DNA of 64,000 nt from Pectobacterium carotovorum (GCA_016415585.1 CP066552.1:1488001-1552000), one strand, 5' to 3'; positions 1 through 9,955 are shown, counted from the stretch's first letter. Notes: a model not told the origin generated them from the sequence alone. Numbers and translations are program-made.

Positions 1-1789
1 ATTCAACCGCAAGATTGTGGCGTCTGCACCCATAGGGATTTGTATCCTGCGTATTAATGACGGCACCAATATCCTTAGTAATGAGCTGGCGCACAATTAT
101 CTCAACCTGCTTACCCACGAAGATAGGTTGCGAATTACCCGCATCATTTGCGAGCAACAGTCCAAGTTTGTGGATATCATGACCAGCCGTAATCATCACC
201 TGCAAATCAGCTTTGTCCATTCGCGTTATCGTAATGAAAACGTGGCGATTTGTGTGCTGTTGGACGTCAGTGCGCGTGTAAAAATGGAAGAGTCGCTACA
301 GGAAATGGCGAATGCTGCCGAGCAGGCCAGCCAGTCTAAGTCGATGTTCCTTGCTACCGTCAGCCATGAATTACGTACGCCGCTTTATGGGATTATCGGT
401 AACCTCGATTTACTGCAAACTAAATCGTTACCGCAGGATGCCAACCGTCTGGTTGCGGCGATGAACAACTCTTCCTCATTGCTGCTAAAAATCATCAGCG
501 ATATCCTCGATTTTTCCAAGATTGAATCGGAACAGTTGAAGATCGAAGCGTGTGAGTTTGCTCCGCATGAAGTCATCAGCCACATCACCAGCAACTATCT
601 CCCGCTGGTGGTCAAAAAACGCCTGACGCTGTACTGCTTTATCGATCCCAATGTGCCAGTCAGCCTGTTCGGCGATCCCGTACGTTTGCAGCAGGTGTTA
701 TCGAACCTGTTGAGTAACGCCATCAAATTTACGGACACGGGCTGCATCATTTTTGAAGTTGGCTGCCGAGATGGCTATCTGGAATTTGTCGTGCGTGATA
801 CCGGAGTCGGTATTCAACCCCGTGAGGCGGTGAAGTTATTTGATCCGTTCTTCCAAGCGGGAAGCGGTGTTCAGCGTCATTTCCAGGGGACGGGGTTAGG
901 GCTGGCGATTTGTGAAAAGTTGGTCAATCTGATGGATGGAGACATTACCATCGAGTCGGAACCTGGGCTTGGCAGCCTGTTTGGCGTCAGAATTCCGTTG
1001 TATAAAGCGCGCCATGCCCCTGCAGCGATCAACGCCAGTCTGCAAGGGAAAATATGCTGGTTAAGGATACGTAATGCCCGGCTGGAGGCTTACCTGCTGA
1101 CCTTATTGCAGGATCAGGGGGTACAGGCTGCGCGTTATCAGAATCAAACCGTGTCGCTAGATGATGTGATGATCGGTGATTACGTATCGACAGAGAACGC
1201 TGCTGTTCGGGCGCATATTGTGATGAGTGGCACGCATATCGGATCAGCACAGGAAGTGAGAGACGGGCACTGGGTGCAAGGGACATCCACGCCTCAACAT
1301 CTGCCCGATTTGCTGGAGCAAATCTATCGCTCAGAAAACGAGGACAGAACGCGTGCCGAGATTTCCCCGCCGCTGACTAGCTATGTACGGGATGAGAATG
1401 GCGACATTATGATTTTGGTGGTTGACGATCACCCCATCAACCGCCGATTGCTGGCGGATCAGCTAGGCTCTCTGGGCTATCAAGCTATGACGGCGAATGA
1501 TGGGAACGACGCGCTGGGCGTATTGAGTAAAAACCATATTGATATCGTGCTGACGGATGTCAACATGCCGAATATGGATGGTTATTTGTTCACTCGACGT
1601 ATGCGCGAGCAAGGGTTACGTTTCCCGGTTATCGGCGTGACGGCAAATGCGTTGGCGGAAGAAAGAGAGCGTTGCCTTGGGGCTGGCATGGATCACTGTT
1701 TGTCAAAACCGGTTACGCTGGATACGTTGCAGCAGTCATTGGCGCATTACAGCAACGTGGTGCGTCAGGCGAGAACATCTATGGAATAA
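1..1789 (+). CDS. rcsC: RcsC hybrid sensor histidine kinase, C-terminal part (5' end outside window)
   Basis: Inner-membrane hybrid kinase of the Rcs envelope-stress phosphorelay; it passes phosphate to RcsD and then RcsB. The frame is open from base 2, so the gene starts upstream; about 360 residues (periplasmic part and both membrane segments) are missing compared with the 949-residue E. coli protein. Counting from the GTG at base 17, the visible part has the HisKA motif SHELRTP with the phospho-accepting His near 117, then the ATPase motifs (LSNLLSNAIKF, RDTGVGI, GTGLGLAI), a linker, and a receiver domain (VVDDHPINRR, phospho-Asp near 514 in LTDVNMPNMDGY, Lys in SKPV). It converges on rcsB, the standard enterobacterial arrangement. 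Identification is firm. Confidence 0.96.
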   Translation, partial: FNRKIVASAPIGICILRINDGTNILSNELAHNYLNLLTHEDRLRITRIICEQQSKFVDIMTSRNHHLQISFVHSRYRNENVAICVLLDVSARVKMEESLQEMANAAEQASQSKSMFLATVSHELRTPLYGIIGNLDLLQTKSLPQDANRLVAAMNNSSSLLLKIISDILDFSKIESEQLKIEACEFAPHEVISHITSNYLPLVVKKRLTLYCFIDPNVPVSLFGDPVRLQQVLSNLLSNAIKFTDTGCIIFEVGCRDGYLEFVVRDTGVGIQPREAVKLFDPFFQAGSGVQRHFQGTGLGLAICEKLVNLMDGDITIESEPGLGSLFGVRIPLYKARHAPAAINASLQGKICWLRIRNARLEAYLLTLLQDQGVQAARYQNQTVSLDDVMIGDYVSTENAAVRAHIVMSGTHIGSAQEVRDGHWVQGTSTPQHLPDLLEQIYRSENEDRTRAEISPPLTSYVRDENGDIMILVVDDHPINRRLLADQLGSLGYQAMTANDGNDALGVLSKNHIDIVLTDVNMPNMDGYLFTRRMREQGLRFPVIGVTANALAEERERCLGAGMDHCLSKPVTLDTLQQSLAHYSNVVRQARTSME

Positions 1790-1791
1790 CT

Positions 1792-1813
1792 TGCACCAGC
1801 GGCTGCCGGTGCA
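1792..1813. other. Hairpin between convergent rcsC and rcsB
   Basis: TGCACC and GGTGCA form a 6-bp stem around a 10-nt loop in the 37-nt gap between the two stop codons. Neither side has a T-run, so it is not a clear intrinsic terminator. It may protect 3' ends or be part of a bidirectional end. Confidence 0.4.
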
Positions 1814-1826
1814 GGAGAGGAAAAAC

Positions 1827-2477
1827 TTAATCGACCTGCGTTGCGCCGCCGTTAACGGAAGACAGGTAATTCAGCAGCGCGATATCGTTCTCGACGCCCA
1901 GCTTAGTCATAGCTGATTTCTTCTGGCTACTGATCGTTTTGATACTGCGATTCAGTTTTTTGGCGATTTCGGTAACCAAAAAGCCTTCTGCAAACAAACG
2001 TAGCACTTCACTTTCTTTCGGGGACAGGCGTTTGTCGCCGTAGCCGCTGGCGCTGATTTTCTCCAGCACTTTGGATACGCTATCCGGTGTGAATTTCTTC
2101 CCTTTTTGCAGGGCAGCCAGCGCTTTGGGTAAATCGGTCGGTGCACCTTGTTTCAGCACGATGCCTTCGATATCCAAATCTAGCACCGCGCTCAGAATCG
2201 CCGGATTATTGTTCATGGTAAGAACAATAATAGAAAGGTGAGGAAAATGGCGCTTAATGTATTTAATGAGGGTAATACCGTCGCCGTATTTATCGCCTGG
2301 CATGGATAAATCGGTGATTAAAACATTAGCGTCCAGCTTAGGTAGGTTATTGATCAGCGCTGTTGAGTCTTCAAATTCGCCAACCACATTGACCCATTCA
2401 ATCTGCTCAAGCGATTTTTTAATTCCAAAAAGAACAATAGGGTGGTCGTCGGCAATAATTACGTTTAAGTTACTCAT
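1827..2477 (-). CDS. rcsB: RcsB response regulator (LuxR/FixJ type)
   Basis: Output regulator of the Rcs phosphorelay; in enterobacteria it controls capsule, motility and envelope genes, alone or with RcsA or other partners. The protein is 216 residues, the usual length. The receiver domain has the acidic pair in IIADDHP and the phospho-acceptor Asp56 in LITDLSMPGD. A C-terminal LuxR helix-turn-helix covers about residues 148-205 (LSPKESEVLRLFAEGFLVTE, then SIKTISSQKKSAMTKLG). It lies 8 nt downstream of rcsD on the same strand, so the two are probably co-transcribed. In soft-rot bacteria RcsB also affects virulence genes (known of the family, not visible here). Confidence 0.98.
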   Translation of the reverse strand: MSNLNVIIADDHPIVLFGIKKSLEQIEWVNVVGEFEDSTALINNLPKLDANVLITDLSMPGDKYGDGITLIKYIKRHFPHLSIIVLTMNNNPAILSAVLDLDIEGIVLKQGAPTDLPKALAALQKGKKFTPDSVSKVLEKISASGYGDKRLSPKESEVLRLFAEGFLVTEIAKKLNRSIKTISSQKKSAMTKLGVENDIALLNYLSSVNGGATQVD

Positions 2478-2485
2478 CGTTTTGG

Positions 2486-5176
2486 TTACTCATCTTGTTG
2501 GCTACCTTGCTGCCCTTTAGGTTCTACTGGGGATAGTAATGCACTGACAAACCTCTCAATTTCATGAAGGTTAGCCTCGATCTGTTCACTATCATGCGCG
2601 GTAATATGCTGTTCAAGCTGTTCACACAACTGTTTGCCAGGATGCAGATTAAGCATGGCAAACACGCCTTTCAGCCGATGTGCCGTCTGCGAAAGTGACG
2701 GAAAATCGCCTGCTTCCGCTTCAGTATACAGCCTCTTTAAATCATCCGGTACTGTCTCCACGAACAGAGAATAATAGTCGCTTGACGCCAATTGTATGGC
2801 GTAAAGTTCGACATCATTTTGTTCCCCTTCCTGTAGTGCATCGGGTGGTGTTTCCAGTTGCAGTTCAATCAATTTAAGCAATGCCTCCAGCAGGAGGTGG
2901 TTGATATTATAATTAGCCTGCAAACGGCGCGAGCCTAAAGATATTACCGTGTCATCGCTATGATTTAACAGCAGCGTATAGCCCACTTTTTTATCCGGGT
3001 CGTCAGTAATACAAATATCCGTTTCCTGATTAATCTGGCGCTCATCGCTGACCAGATAATTCGCTCCCCAGCCCGTCAGCATATTGCCGACAATATGCTG
3101 TACTTCATCAGACGTCACATCCAGCAGAATGGTAATACCATCCAGCAGCTTTTCTTCCTCAACAGGAAGCGTTTCCGGTTCCATTTTGAGCGTCAGAATA
3201 TAGTGTGTGCCTAACCCGAGCTTACTGTTGATAGTTAATGCGCCGCCTAGTTTATTACAGAGTTGATTACACAAAAATAAGGTCAATCCTGAATTTTGTC
3301 CGAAACGATCGGAAGCAGCAGAATGAAGGAAAGGATGTCGAATGTTTTCCTGTTCTTTGCCTGAGACATTCGTTCCCGTATCGCTGACCTGAATAACCAG
3401 CGTGTCCGACTCATTATTTTTTCTATCAATCGATACCGTAATCTTGCCGTAATCCGTATTGGTCACCGAATAATTCAGCAGCAGCGCCAGCGTCTTTTTC
3501 AACAGCTCGGCATCACCCACGTAAGTCTGATTAATATCCAGATTGTAATGATGGAACAGGGCTAGCCCTTTTTGATTCAACCGCGGTAGCAGTTCAAGGA
3601 GAACATTATCGATAAGCGTCAGCGGTGAAAAACTGTCGTTGACCACGGTCCATTCCTGCGCTTCCAGCTTTTCATGCAAAGCGATATTTTCCAGCAGTTC
3701 AAGTGCACAGCGAGTATCTGTCGTTAGCTGATCCAACGTTGGTGATTGTATGATTGCCGTATCGTTATGGTATAGCGCATGAATATGCTGTTGTAGTGAA
3801 ATCAGCGGTTGTTTGAATTCGCTGAGCAAATTTTGAAATAAGCGTTTTCTGGCATGAATATTCTTTTCGTATTCACGCTGGGCGAGCAGCAATTTTCTCT
3901 GTACCAGAATCTCTTTATCCTGTTCACGCAGCAGGAAGAGGCAATAGTCTGGAGAATATTGGCTACGGATTTGGCGGATTTCATACATCTCGTTGTTAAT
4001 AGTGACCTGAATGATACCCTGATGCTCGTGCGCCATATGGGTGATTTTTTGTAGGCTCAGGTGCGGAAGCAGATGCTCTGTGCGCTCATTTTGTATGACC
4101 ACTTTGTTGCTGCCGAAATCATAAACCAGCACGCCCATCGGGATTTTGCTCGCCATTTCACGGTAAATATTTAGTTTTTTTTCCAACTGGTGAGATAAAT
4201 CTTCTCCAGGAGGCGCATACTTCCGACGGAAAAGATAAAAGCCCGCGATGGATACACTCAGCAGAACCAGATTCAGCAGCAGAAGCCAGACGTTATTACG
4301 CAATGAACCAATCATCAGGGTTTTTACAGGCACCTGAAAAACGATTTTTATTGGGGCGTTCACGAGCGTAGCGGAGATTTCAATATTAGATCCGTGAAGC
4401 TGCATATCGGCAGTGCCTTCGCTATTACCACTGTTATCCATATTGCTGACTGCAGGCGTATCCGGCTTCAGCATAAGATACTCACGCGGGATGGTGTCTG
4501 GGATTAAATCGTTAATCGGCAGATCGAAGGCAAGAATTGTCGCCAGGTGGCCCGGCTGATTGAATGTGGTGCGCAGCGTAAAATAGTAGTCGTTATAGAA
4601 GCGTAATTTACGCAGTGGGGAAAAACTTTCGCGCTCGTCTAACACATTCGCCTGTTGCAGCATTTCTGTCCGACGAGCTTCGGCGATGACTGTAATATAA
4701 TTACCGCGGAACTGTGAGGAGATGTCTTTCAGCGTCTGTGTGGAAATCATCGTCAGGCTGTTATCGATACCATTCAGGTAGTACATAGAATAGATGTTAT
4801 TCTCGGCTCCCCAGAGGATATCGAGATAACGGGATATCCGACGCACCGAGGTGAGCGTTCTTTTATCGTGTTGCCCGAAAATCAGCGCATCCGTTTTCTG
4901 ACCGTTTTTTTCTACGTAGAAAACATTGGGCATTAAATTAATGGCGGTAATGTTGGCGTCGCTAGCCGACGGCTCGCTGTTCAGGTTGCCATATATTTGG
5001 TAAGTGAAAAAGCGGTAGGTATCGACGCGTTTTTGTATGCCCTGAGCAATGGTTATCAGCGAATGTTTTTTGTCTGCCAGCAAATCGTTGATGTAGCTAT
5101 AGCCGAACGCTCCGGTAATAAGGATCGATAATACTGTAAGGAGAGAAAAATAACGCAGGATCATAGCTGGCATCAA
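2486..5176 (-). CDS. rcsD: RcsD phosphotransfer protein
   Basis: Membrane phosphotransfer intermediate between RcsC and RcsB. The 896 residues are close to the 890 of E. coli. Membrane segments lie at about 8-28 and 296-316 with a periplasmic domain between them. A degenerate kinase-like region follows, and the C-terminal HPt domain has the phospho-accepting His near 833 in QTAHRLKGVF. No functional HisKA His box is seen in the middle region, as expected for RcsD. The N-terminus differs from E. coli and starts MMPAM; the Met at residue 5 is an alternative start. First gene of an rcsD-rcsB unit. Confidence 0.96.
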   Translation of the reverse strand: MMPAMILRYFSLLTVLSILITGAFGYSYINDLLADKKHSLITIAQGIQKRVDTYRFFTYQIYGNLNSEPSASDANITAINLMPNVFYVEKNGQKTDALIFGQHDKRTLTSVRRISRYLDILWGAENNIYSMYYLNGIDNSLTMISTQTLKDISSQFRGNYITVIAEARRTEMLQQANVLDERESFSPLRKLRFYNDYYFTLRTTFNQPGHLATILAFDLPINDLIPDTIPREYLMLKPDTPAVSNMDNSGNSEGTADMQLHGSNIEISATLVNAPIKIVFQVPVKTLMIGSLRNNVWLLLLNLVLLSVSIAGFYLFRRKYAPPGEDLSHQLEKKLNIYREMASKIPMGVLVYDFGSNKVVIQNERTEHLLPHLSLQKITHMAHEHQGIIQVTINNEMYEIRQIRSQYSPDYCLFLLREQDKEILVQRKLLLAQREYEKNIHARKRLFQNLLSEFKQPLISLQQHIHALYHNDTAIIQSPTLDQLTTDTRCALELLENIALHEKLEAQEWTVVNDSFSPLTLIDNVLLELLPRLNQKGLALFHHYNLDINQTYVGDAELLKKTLALLLNYSVTNTDYGKITVSIDRKNNESDTLVIQVSDTGTNVSGKEQENIRHPFLHSAASDRFGQNSGLTLFLCNQLCNKLGGALTINSKLGLGTHYILTLKMEPETLPVEEEKLLDGITILLDVTSDEVQHIVGNMLTGWGANYLVSDERQINQETDICITDDPDKKVGYTLLLNHSDDTVISLGSRRLQANYNINHLLLEALLKLIELQLETPPDALQEGEQNDVELYAIQLASSDYYSLFVETVPDDLKRLYTEAEAGDFPSLSQTAHRLKGVFAMLNLHPGKQLCEQLEQHITAHDSEQIEANLHEIERFVSALLSPVEPKGQQGSQQDE

Positions 5177-5189
5177 TTAACGCTCCTGA

Positions 5190-6359
5190 TTAACGGATAA
5201 CGGCACGCGCACTGGCGCTGACGGCCAGCAACAGCAGGGCGACAAACCCGAATGCGGTAGCCAAATTGCTGAACTGTGCAATAAAGCCAAGAATGGTCGG
5301 GCCGATCAGAATACCTGCATAGCCTACGGTAGTAATGGAGGCGATAGCCAGATTCGGCGGCATGATCTTTTGATTCCCTGCTGCGCTGAAAAGGATCGGT
5401 ACCACATTCGATGCGCCGATACCCACCATCACAAAGCCAAGAATGGCGGTGATCGCATTATCAATGCTGATCGTTAACAGCAGACCGAGTGCGGCACAGA
5501 GGCTGCCGCCGGTCAGAATCGCGTAGCGGCCGAGCGCGTTAACGATGCGATCGCCGTTCAGCCTGCCCAGCGTCATCGCGACGGAAAACGCCGCATAGCC
5601 CATGCCCGCCTGCGCGCCGCTCAGGTTGCGTTCAACCGTTAAGAAGAGGGCGCTCCAGTCCAGTATGGAACCTTCGGCTAAGAACATGATGAAGCACAGT
5701 GAGCCAATGAACATCACCCAGCCGCGCGGGATGACAAACAGCGGGCTGTCGTCATCTTGATTTGTGGTGCGCAGAAGGTGTTTATGCGCTGTTGCCATAA
5801 ATATCAGCATGAGTGCGACAATCGCCAGAATCGCCATCAGCGGGGACAGGCCAAGCCACAGCAGGGCGCTGACGCCGCCTGCGCCGACAATCCCCCCGAT
5901 GCTAAAGAAGCCATGAAAACCGGACATCATCGCCCGGCCGCTCGCCCGTTCTACGATGACGGCCTGAATATTCATCGCGACATCAATCATCCCCATAGAC
6001 GCGCCGAAAAAGAGCAGCGTTATCGCCATTAGAGGCAGCGTTTCTGCCTGCGTCAGCGCGGGCAACACCAGACAAAGCAGCGCGCTTGCCAGTAAAATAA
6101 CGCTGCGGCATCCCAGTTTACTGGTGAGAAAACCGGTAAGCGGCATGGCCAACAGTGAGCCAATACCGAGAGAAAGCAGTAACATCCCCAGAGAGGCATC
6201 ACTGATTGCCAGTCGAGTTTTGACAAAGGGCACCAACGGTGCCCAAGAGGCCATAGCAAAGCCCGCAACAAAGAAAACGATGCGTGTCGCTACCTGTGCT
6301 TTCTTGCCTGGCAGATTCTGGTTCATGCATAACGGGTTGGAATTCAGCGTTGTACTCAT
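5190..6359 (-). CDS. MFS transporter, YbjJ-like
   Basis: Polytopic inner-membrane permease of the major facilitator superfamily. The sequence is a run of about twelve hydrophobic segments, with the family loop motif-like stretch TSKLGCRS after the second. The closest family I recognise is E. coli YbjJ (402 residues); the FAEGS/LAEGS and TTGYAG-type motifs agree. The substrate is unknown. The frame is open up to an ATG at 6407 and ATGs also lie at 6359 and 6326. None has a good ribosome-binding site. The 6326 start would match the YbjJ N-terminus best; I list 6359 as a compromise. It ends 13 nt upstream of rcsD on the same strand, so read-through into rcsD is possible. Confidence 0.85.
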   Translation of the reverse strand: MSTTLNSNPLCMNQNLPGKKAQVATRIVFFVAGFAMASWAPLVPFVKTRLAISDASLGMLLLSLGIGSLLAMPLTGFLTSKLGCRSVILLASALLCLVLPALTQAETLPLMAITLLFFGASMGMIDVAMNIQAVIVERASGRAMMSGFHGFFSIGGIVGAGGVSALLWLGLSPLMAILAIVALMLIFMATAHKHLLRTTNQDDDSPLFVIPRGWVMFIGSLCFIMFLAEGSILDWSALFLTVERNLSGAQAGMGYAAFSVAMTLGRLNGDRIVNALGRYAILTGGSLCAALGLLLTISIDNAITAILGFVMVGIGASNVVPILFSAAGNQKIMPPNLAIASITTVGYAGILIGPTILGFIAQFSNLATAFGFVALLLLAVSASARAVIR

Positions 6360-6490
6360 CCTGAACGAGGCTATCCGGTCAACGTAATAAGAGCCTATTT
6401 TTACCATAATTAACGGTATGAATGGAAAGAATCCTGGTGTGTGGTTTTGGCACGAGAGAAGAGGGCGTCTTTTTGAGACGGTGGAACGCG

Positions 6491-6518
6491 CAAAAAAATG
6501 CCGATTAGATAATCGGCA
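6491..6518 (-). terminator. Intrinsic terminator-like hairpin reading leftward, upstream of the MFS gene
   Basis: TGCCGATT (6499-6506) and AATCGGCA (6511-6518) form a perfect 8-bp stem with a 4-nt loop. Read on the minus strand it is followed by seven T residues (6498-6492). No minus-strand gene lies between it and menF, so it would terminate transcripts entering the MFS leader or end an unannotated small RNA. Confidence 0.55.
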
Positions 6519-6666
6519 AAGGAATAGATCAATTGAAGCAATAATGATGATGGAGTGGGATTTTAGTGCGATGCGCGCGACCCGTTTTGCCGTTTGGTGC
6601 GATTTCAGTCCGTGCTCACCGTTATGGTCTTGCGTAACCTCTCACCCACGACGTGTTTTTTTCCCG

Positions 6667-6672
6667 TATAAT
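6667..6672 (+). promoter_or_regulatory. Candidate -10 element for menF
   Basis: A perfect TATAAT lies 33 nt upstream of the menF GTG. No convincing -35 hexamer sits 16-18 nt upstream, so this is a weak prediction. Confidence 0.35.
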
Positions 6673-6704
6673 CCCCTACTTTGTGTTAGGTCTCCGGGGT
6701 AACG

Positions 6705-8027
6705 GTGAAACAACTTTCCGACTTGCTGCGGCATCTGCAGCAGGATTTGCGCGAGCCACAGCCTGAGCGCGCAGGTTTCAGACAAATAACGCGTTCGTTG
6801 GCCCTCAGCGACGCGTCTGAGCTATTGCCGTGGCTGGCGACCCAGCCAGTGTACCCCCAGTTCTATTGGCAGCATCGTCAGGAACGTGAAGAAGCCGCTG
6901 TTTGTGGCAACGTGTGCGGGTTTCGCCACATTCAGGACGCCGAGGCGTTTCTTGCTCAGCAGCAGTGCGGTTCCGATGTGCGCATCTGGGGGCTGAACGC
7001 GTTTAATCAAATGAAAGAGGACGGCGTTGCGTCATCCGGCTACCTGTTTTTGCCCCGGGCAGAACTACGACGTCAGGATGACACGCTCAGCCTGAGTATT
7101 AATCTGTTCAGCGACACATCATTGCAACAGGATGCCGTTGAAGCCTCGGCGTTTATTAATCTTCTTTTACCACCCGCGTCGCAGCCTCTTTTGCATGCGG
7201 AAGTGCAGTCCGTCGGGCATCAGCCGGAGCGCCAGGGGTGGATTGATTTGCTCCAGCGGGCGCTGCATGACATCAATACCGAGCTGATGGAAAAGGTCGT
7301 TCTGGCGCGGGCGACCACGTTAACGCTGACGCAGCCGCTACAGGCCACCACCTTTATGGCTGCCAGCCGGGCGGCGAATCACCACTGTTTCCATTTCATG
7401 TTGGCGCACGATGCGCGTCATGCGTTTCTTGGTTCCAGCCCAGAGCGGCTTTATCGCCGGCGGGGAACCGAATTGGAAACGGAAGCGCTGGCGGGGACGG
7501 TGGCAAGCGATCGCGATGCGCACAAAGCTGCTGAGCTGGCCGACTGGCTGATGAATGACACCAAAAATCAGTGCGAGAACATGCTGGTGGTGGATGATAT
7601 TTGCCAGCGGCTACAGCAATCCGCGCTGTCGCTGGATGTCATGCCGCCGGAAATTGTGCGCCTGCGTAAAGTACAGCATCTGCGCCGTACCATTCACGCT
7701 ATGCTGCGCACTGCATCCGATAGCGCGTGCCTGAATGCGTTACAGCCCACGGCGGCCGTCGCGGGTCTGCCGAGGCAAGAGGCTCGCCGTTTTATTGCCG
7801 AACATGAACCGTTTGAACGCTGCTGGTACGCGGGTTCCGCAGGTTACCTTTCGCGTCAGCAGTCTGAATTCAGCGTGGCGCTACGTTCGGCCGAAGTGCG
7901 GGATCATGTTTTAACGCTTTATGCCGGTGCCGGAATTGTGGCGGGTTCTGATCCAGAACAAGAATGGCAGGAGTTAGAAAACAAAGCAGCAGGGCTAAGA
8001 TCCCTGTTAGACGGTGATATGTCATAG
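6705..8027 (+). CDS. menF: Isochorismate synthase MenF
   Basis: Converts chorismate to isochorismate, the first committed step of menaquinone synthesis, in the cytoplasm. The protein is 440 residues (E. coli about 431). Chorismate-binding family motifs are visible: EKVVLARATTL with the catalytic Lys, FLGSSPERLYRR, TEALAGTVASD, NMLVVDDICQRL, QPTAAVAGLPR, and the C-terminal YAGAGIVAGSDPEQEWQE with the metal-binding Glu residues. The start is a GTG with a weak ribosome-binding site; no better one fits the family N-terminus. Unlike E. coli, where menF abuts menD, here 245 nt containing an ERIC derivative separate them. Confidence 0.95.
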   Translation: MKQLSDLLRHLQQDLREPQPERAGFRQITRSLALSDASELLPWLATQPVYPQFYWQHRQEREEAAVCGNVCGFRHIQDAEAFLAQQQCGSDVRIWGLNAFNQMKEDGVASSGYLFLPRAELRRQDDTLSLSINLFSDTSLQQDAVEASAFINLLLPPASQPLLHAEVQSVGHQPERQGWIDLLQRALHDINTELMEKVVLARATTLTLTQPLQATTFMAASRAANHHCFHFMLAHDARHAFLGSSPERLYRRRGTELETEALAGTVASDRDAHKAAELADWLMNDTKNQCENMLVVDDICQRLQQSALSLDVMPPEIVRLRKVQHLRRTIHAMLRTASDSACLNALQPTAAVAGLPRQEARRFIAEHEPFERCWYAGSAGYLSRQQSEFSVALRSAEVRDHVLTLYAGAGIVAGSDPEQEWQELENKAAGLRSLLDGDMS

Positions 8028-8164
8028 TTTTGTTTTATGGTTGTTGTGCGAGGTACTGGTTTATATCAAAGTCAGCGTGATAAAAAAAAATATAATAAGG
8101 CTGATCTCGATGTTTGCTGAAGGGCAACCAGACCGCCAACAGTTTGATCATTAGTATTTGCTTA

Positions 8165-8244
8165 ATACCCTAAATCATTCGAGTTGCGTGGCAAAACGTT
8201 AGCGTTTTGAACAGCGCTATGCGGCTTGAAGTATAACGGATATA
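8165..8244. repeat. Rearranged ERIC element within the men operon
   Basis: Both ERIC termini are present: ACCCTAAATCATTCGAGTTG at the left and CTTGAAGTATAACGGATATA at the right, about 80 bp apart instead of 127. The central ERIC palindrome is gone and replaced by GTGGCAAAACGTTAGCG with its palindromic continuation, which matches in reverse complement part of the cassette in the ERIC at 37.2-37.4 kb. It lies between menF and menD, so it is probably transcribed. Confidence 0.8.
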
Positions 8245-8272
8245 ACCTGCAACCTGAGTTGTTGAGTACAAC

Positions 8273-9955
8273 ATGTCAACAAGTGTATTTAATCGCCGCT
8301 GGGCTACATTACTGCTGGAATCGCTGACCCGCCACGGTGTCCGGCATGTCTGCATAGCGCCTGGCTCTCGCTCTACCCCGTTGACGCTGTCTGCGGCGGA
8401 TAATCGCGCACTCATTTGCCACACGCATTTTGACGAGCGGGGGCTCGGGCATCTGGCGCTGGGGCTGGCAAAAGCCTCGCGTGAGCCGGTTGCGATTATC
8501 GTGACGTCAGGCACCGCTGCCGCGAATCTTTATCCCGCCATCATTGAAGCGGGGTTGACCGGTGAACGTCTGGTGGTTCTGACGGCCGACCGCCCGCCGG
8601 AGCTGATTGACTGCGGTGCAAATCAGGCGATTCGTCAACATGCACTGTATGCTTCACACCCCACGCTGACGCTGGATTTGCCACGCCCTACGCCCGATAT
8701 TCCGGCTAGCTGGCTGGTTTCCTCTGTGGATAGTGCAATGGCGCGGCTGATGCACGGTGCGTTGCATATTAACTGTCCCTTTGCCGAACCGCTTTACGGT
8801 GCCGATGACGGCACGGTGTATCAGGACTGGTTGATGACGCTGGGCGACTGGTGGAATAGCCGTGAACCCTGGCTGCGTGAAATGCGCCAGAGTACGTTGG
8901 CGGTACAACCGGACTGGTTGCAGTGGCGACAGAAGCGGGGCGTTGTCCTCGCCGGTCGCGTGAGCCCTGAACAAGGGGCGCAACTCGCCGCGTGGGCGAA
9001 CGAACTGGGCTGGCCGCTGATTGGTGATGTCCTGTCGCAAAGTGGGCAGCCGTTACCTTGTGCGGATATTTGGCTCGCGCATCCTGATGCAGCGGCTCGC
9101 TTACAGCAGGCGGAAATTGTCTTGCAGTTCGGCGGTAGCCTGACGGGTAAGCGCCTGCTGCAATGGCAGGAACAGTGCCAGCCGCAAGAGTTCTGGTTAA
9201 TCGATGACTTGCCGGGACGGTTGGATCCGGCTCACCATCGCGGACGCCGTCTGGTGGCGGACGTGGGTGAATGGCTGTCTGCGCATCCCGCACATAAACA
9301 AGCATCGTGGGCGGATTTGCTGGTGGATATTGCCGACAAAACGCGGCGGCAGGTCGACGCACATCTGGCTTCCCGCTTTGGTGAGGCACAGCTGGCGCAG
9401 CGCATACCAGCGCTGTTGCCACCGGATGGGCAACTGTTTGTCGGCAATAGTCTCGTGGTGCGTCTAATCGACGCGTTGGCGCAGCTCCCGCAGGGATATC
9501 CGGTGTACGGTAATCGCGGTGCCAGCGGCATTGATGGCCTGATCTCCACGCTGGCTGGTGTACAGCGTGCCACGTCAAAAGCCACGCTGGGCATCGTCGG
9601 CGATCTTTCCGCGTTATACGATTTGAATGCGCTGGCGCTGCTGCGTCAGTCTCCCGCGCCGCTGGTGTTGATCGTGGTGAACAATAACGGCGGCCAGATA
9701 TTTTCCCTGCTGCCGACGCCGGTTGCACAGCGTGAAGCGTTTTACTGCATGCCGCAAAATGTGGAATTCGGGCACGCTGCCGCGATGTTTGGCCTGAATT
9801 ACGTACGTGCCGAGAGCTGGGAACAGCTGGCGGGTACGGTAGCGGATTGCTGGGCTCAGGGCGGCGTCACGCTGCTGGAAGTGGTGGTTGAGCCGAAGGA
9901 CGGCGCGGAAACGCTCAATGAACTGGTCGCTCAGGTGGCGACGTGGGCGCACTAA
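8273..9955 (+). CDS. menD: SEPHCHC synthase MenD
   Basis: Thiamine-diphosphate enzyme that joins 2-oxoglutarate and isochorismate to give SEPHCHC in menaquinone synthesis. The 560 residues match the family (E. coli 556). Visible are the N-terminal Pyr domain with [17 protein letters not shown] and the conserved Glu in [12 protein letters not shown], a central domain, and the C-terminal ThDP domain with [29 protein letters not shown] and [14 protein letters not shown], the metal/ThDP-binding region. It overlaps menH by 13 nt, which supports coupled translation. Confidence 0.96.
   Translation: MSTSVFNRRWATLLLESLTRHGVRHVCIAPGSRSTPLTLSAADNRALICHTHFDERGLGHLALGLAKASREPVAIIVTSGTAAANLYPAIIEAGLTGERLVVLTADRPPELIDCGANQAIRQHALYASHPTLTLDLPRPTPDIPASWLVSSVDSAMARLMHGALHINCPFAEPLYGADDGTVYQDWLMTLGDWWNSREPWLREMRQSTLAVQPDWLQWRQKRGVVLAGRVSPEQGAQLAAWANELGWPLIGDVLSQSGQPLPCADIWLAHPDAAARLQQAEIVLQFGGSLTGKRLLQWQEQCQPQEFWLIDDLPGRLDPAHHRGRRLVADVGEWLSAHPAHKQASWADLLVDIADKTRRQVDAHLASRFGEAQLAQRIPALLPPDGQLFVGNSLVVRLIDALAQLPQGYPVYGNRGASGIDGLISTLAGVQRATSKATLGIVGDLSALYDLNALALLRQSPAPLVLIVVNNNGGQIFSLLPTPVAQREAFYCMPQNVEFGHAAAMFGLNYVRAESWEQLAGTVADCWAQGGVTLLEVVVEPKDGAETLNELVAQVATWAH

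Noticed and set aside
6418..6702. 94-codon plus-strand reading frame between the MFS gene and menF
   Set aside because: No ribosome-binding site, no protein-like composition, and it runs through the terminator-like hairpin and the menF promoter.
8110..8154. 14-codon reading frame (MFAEGQPDRQQFDH) upstream of the ERIC derivative
   Set aside because: It has a passable ribosome-binding site but no Trp/Thr/His run or attenuator structure; too short to support.
8769..9728. Long minus-strand frame opposite menD
   Set aside because: Arg/Pro/Ala-rich product typical of antisense frames in GC-rich coding DNA; menD is unmistakable.
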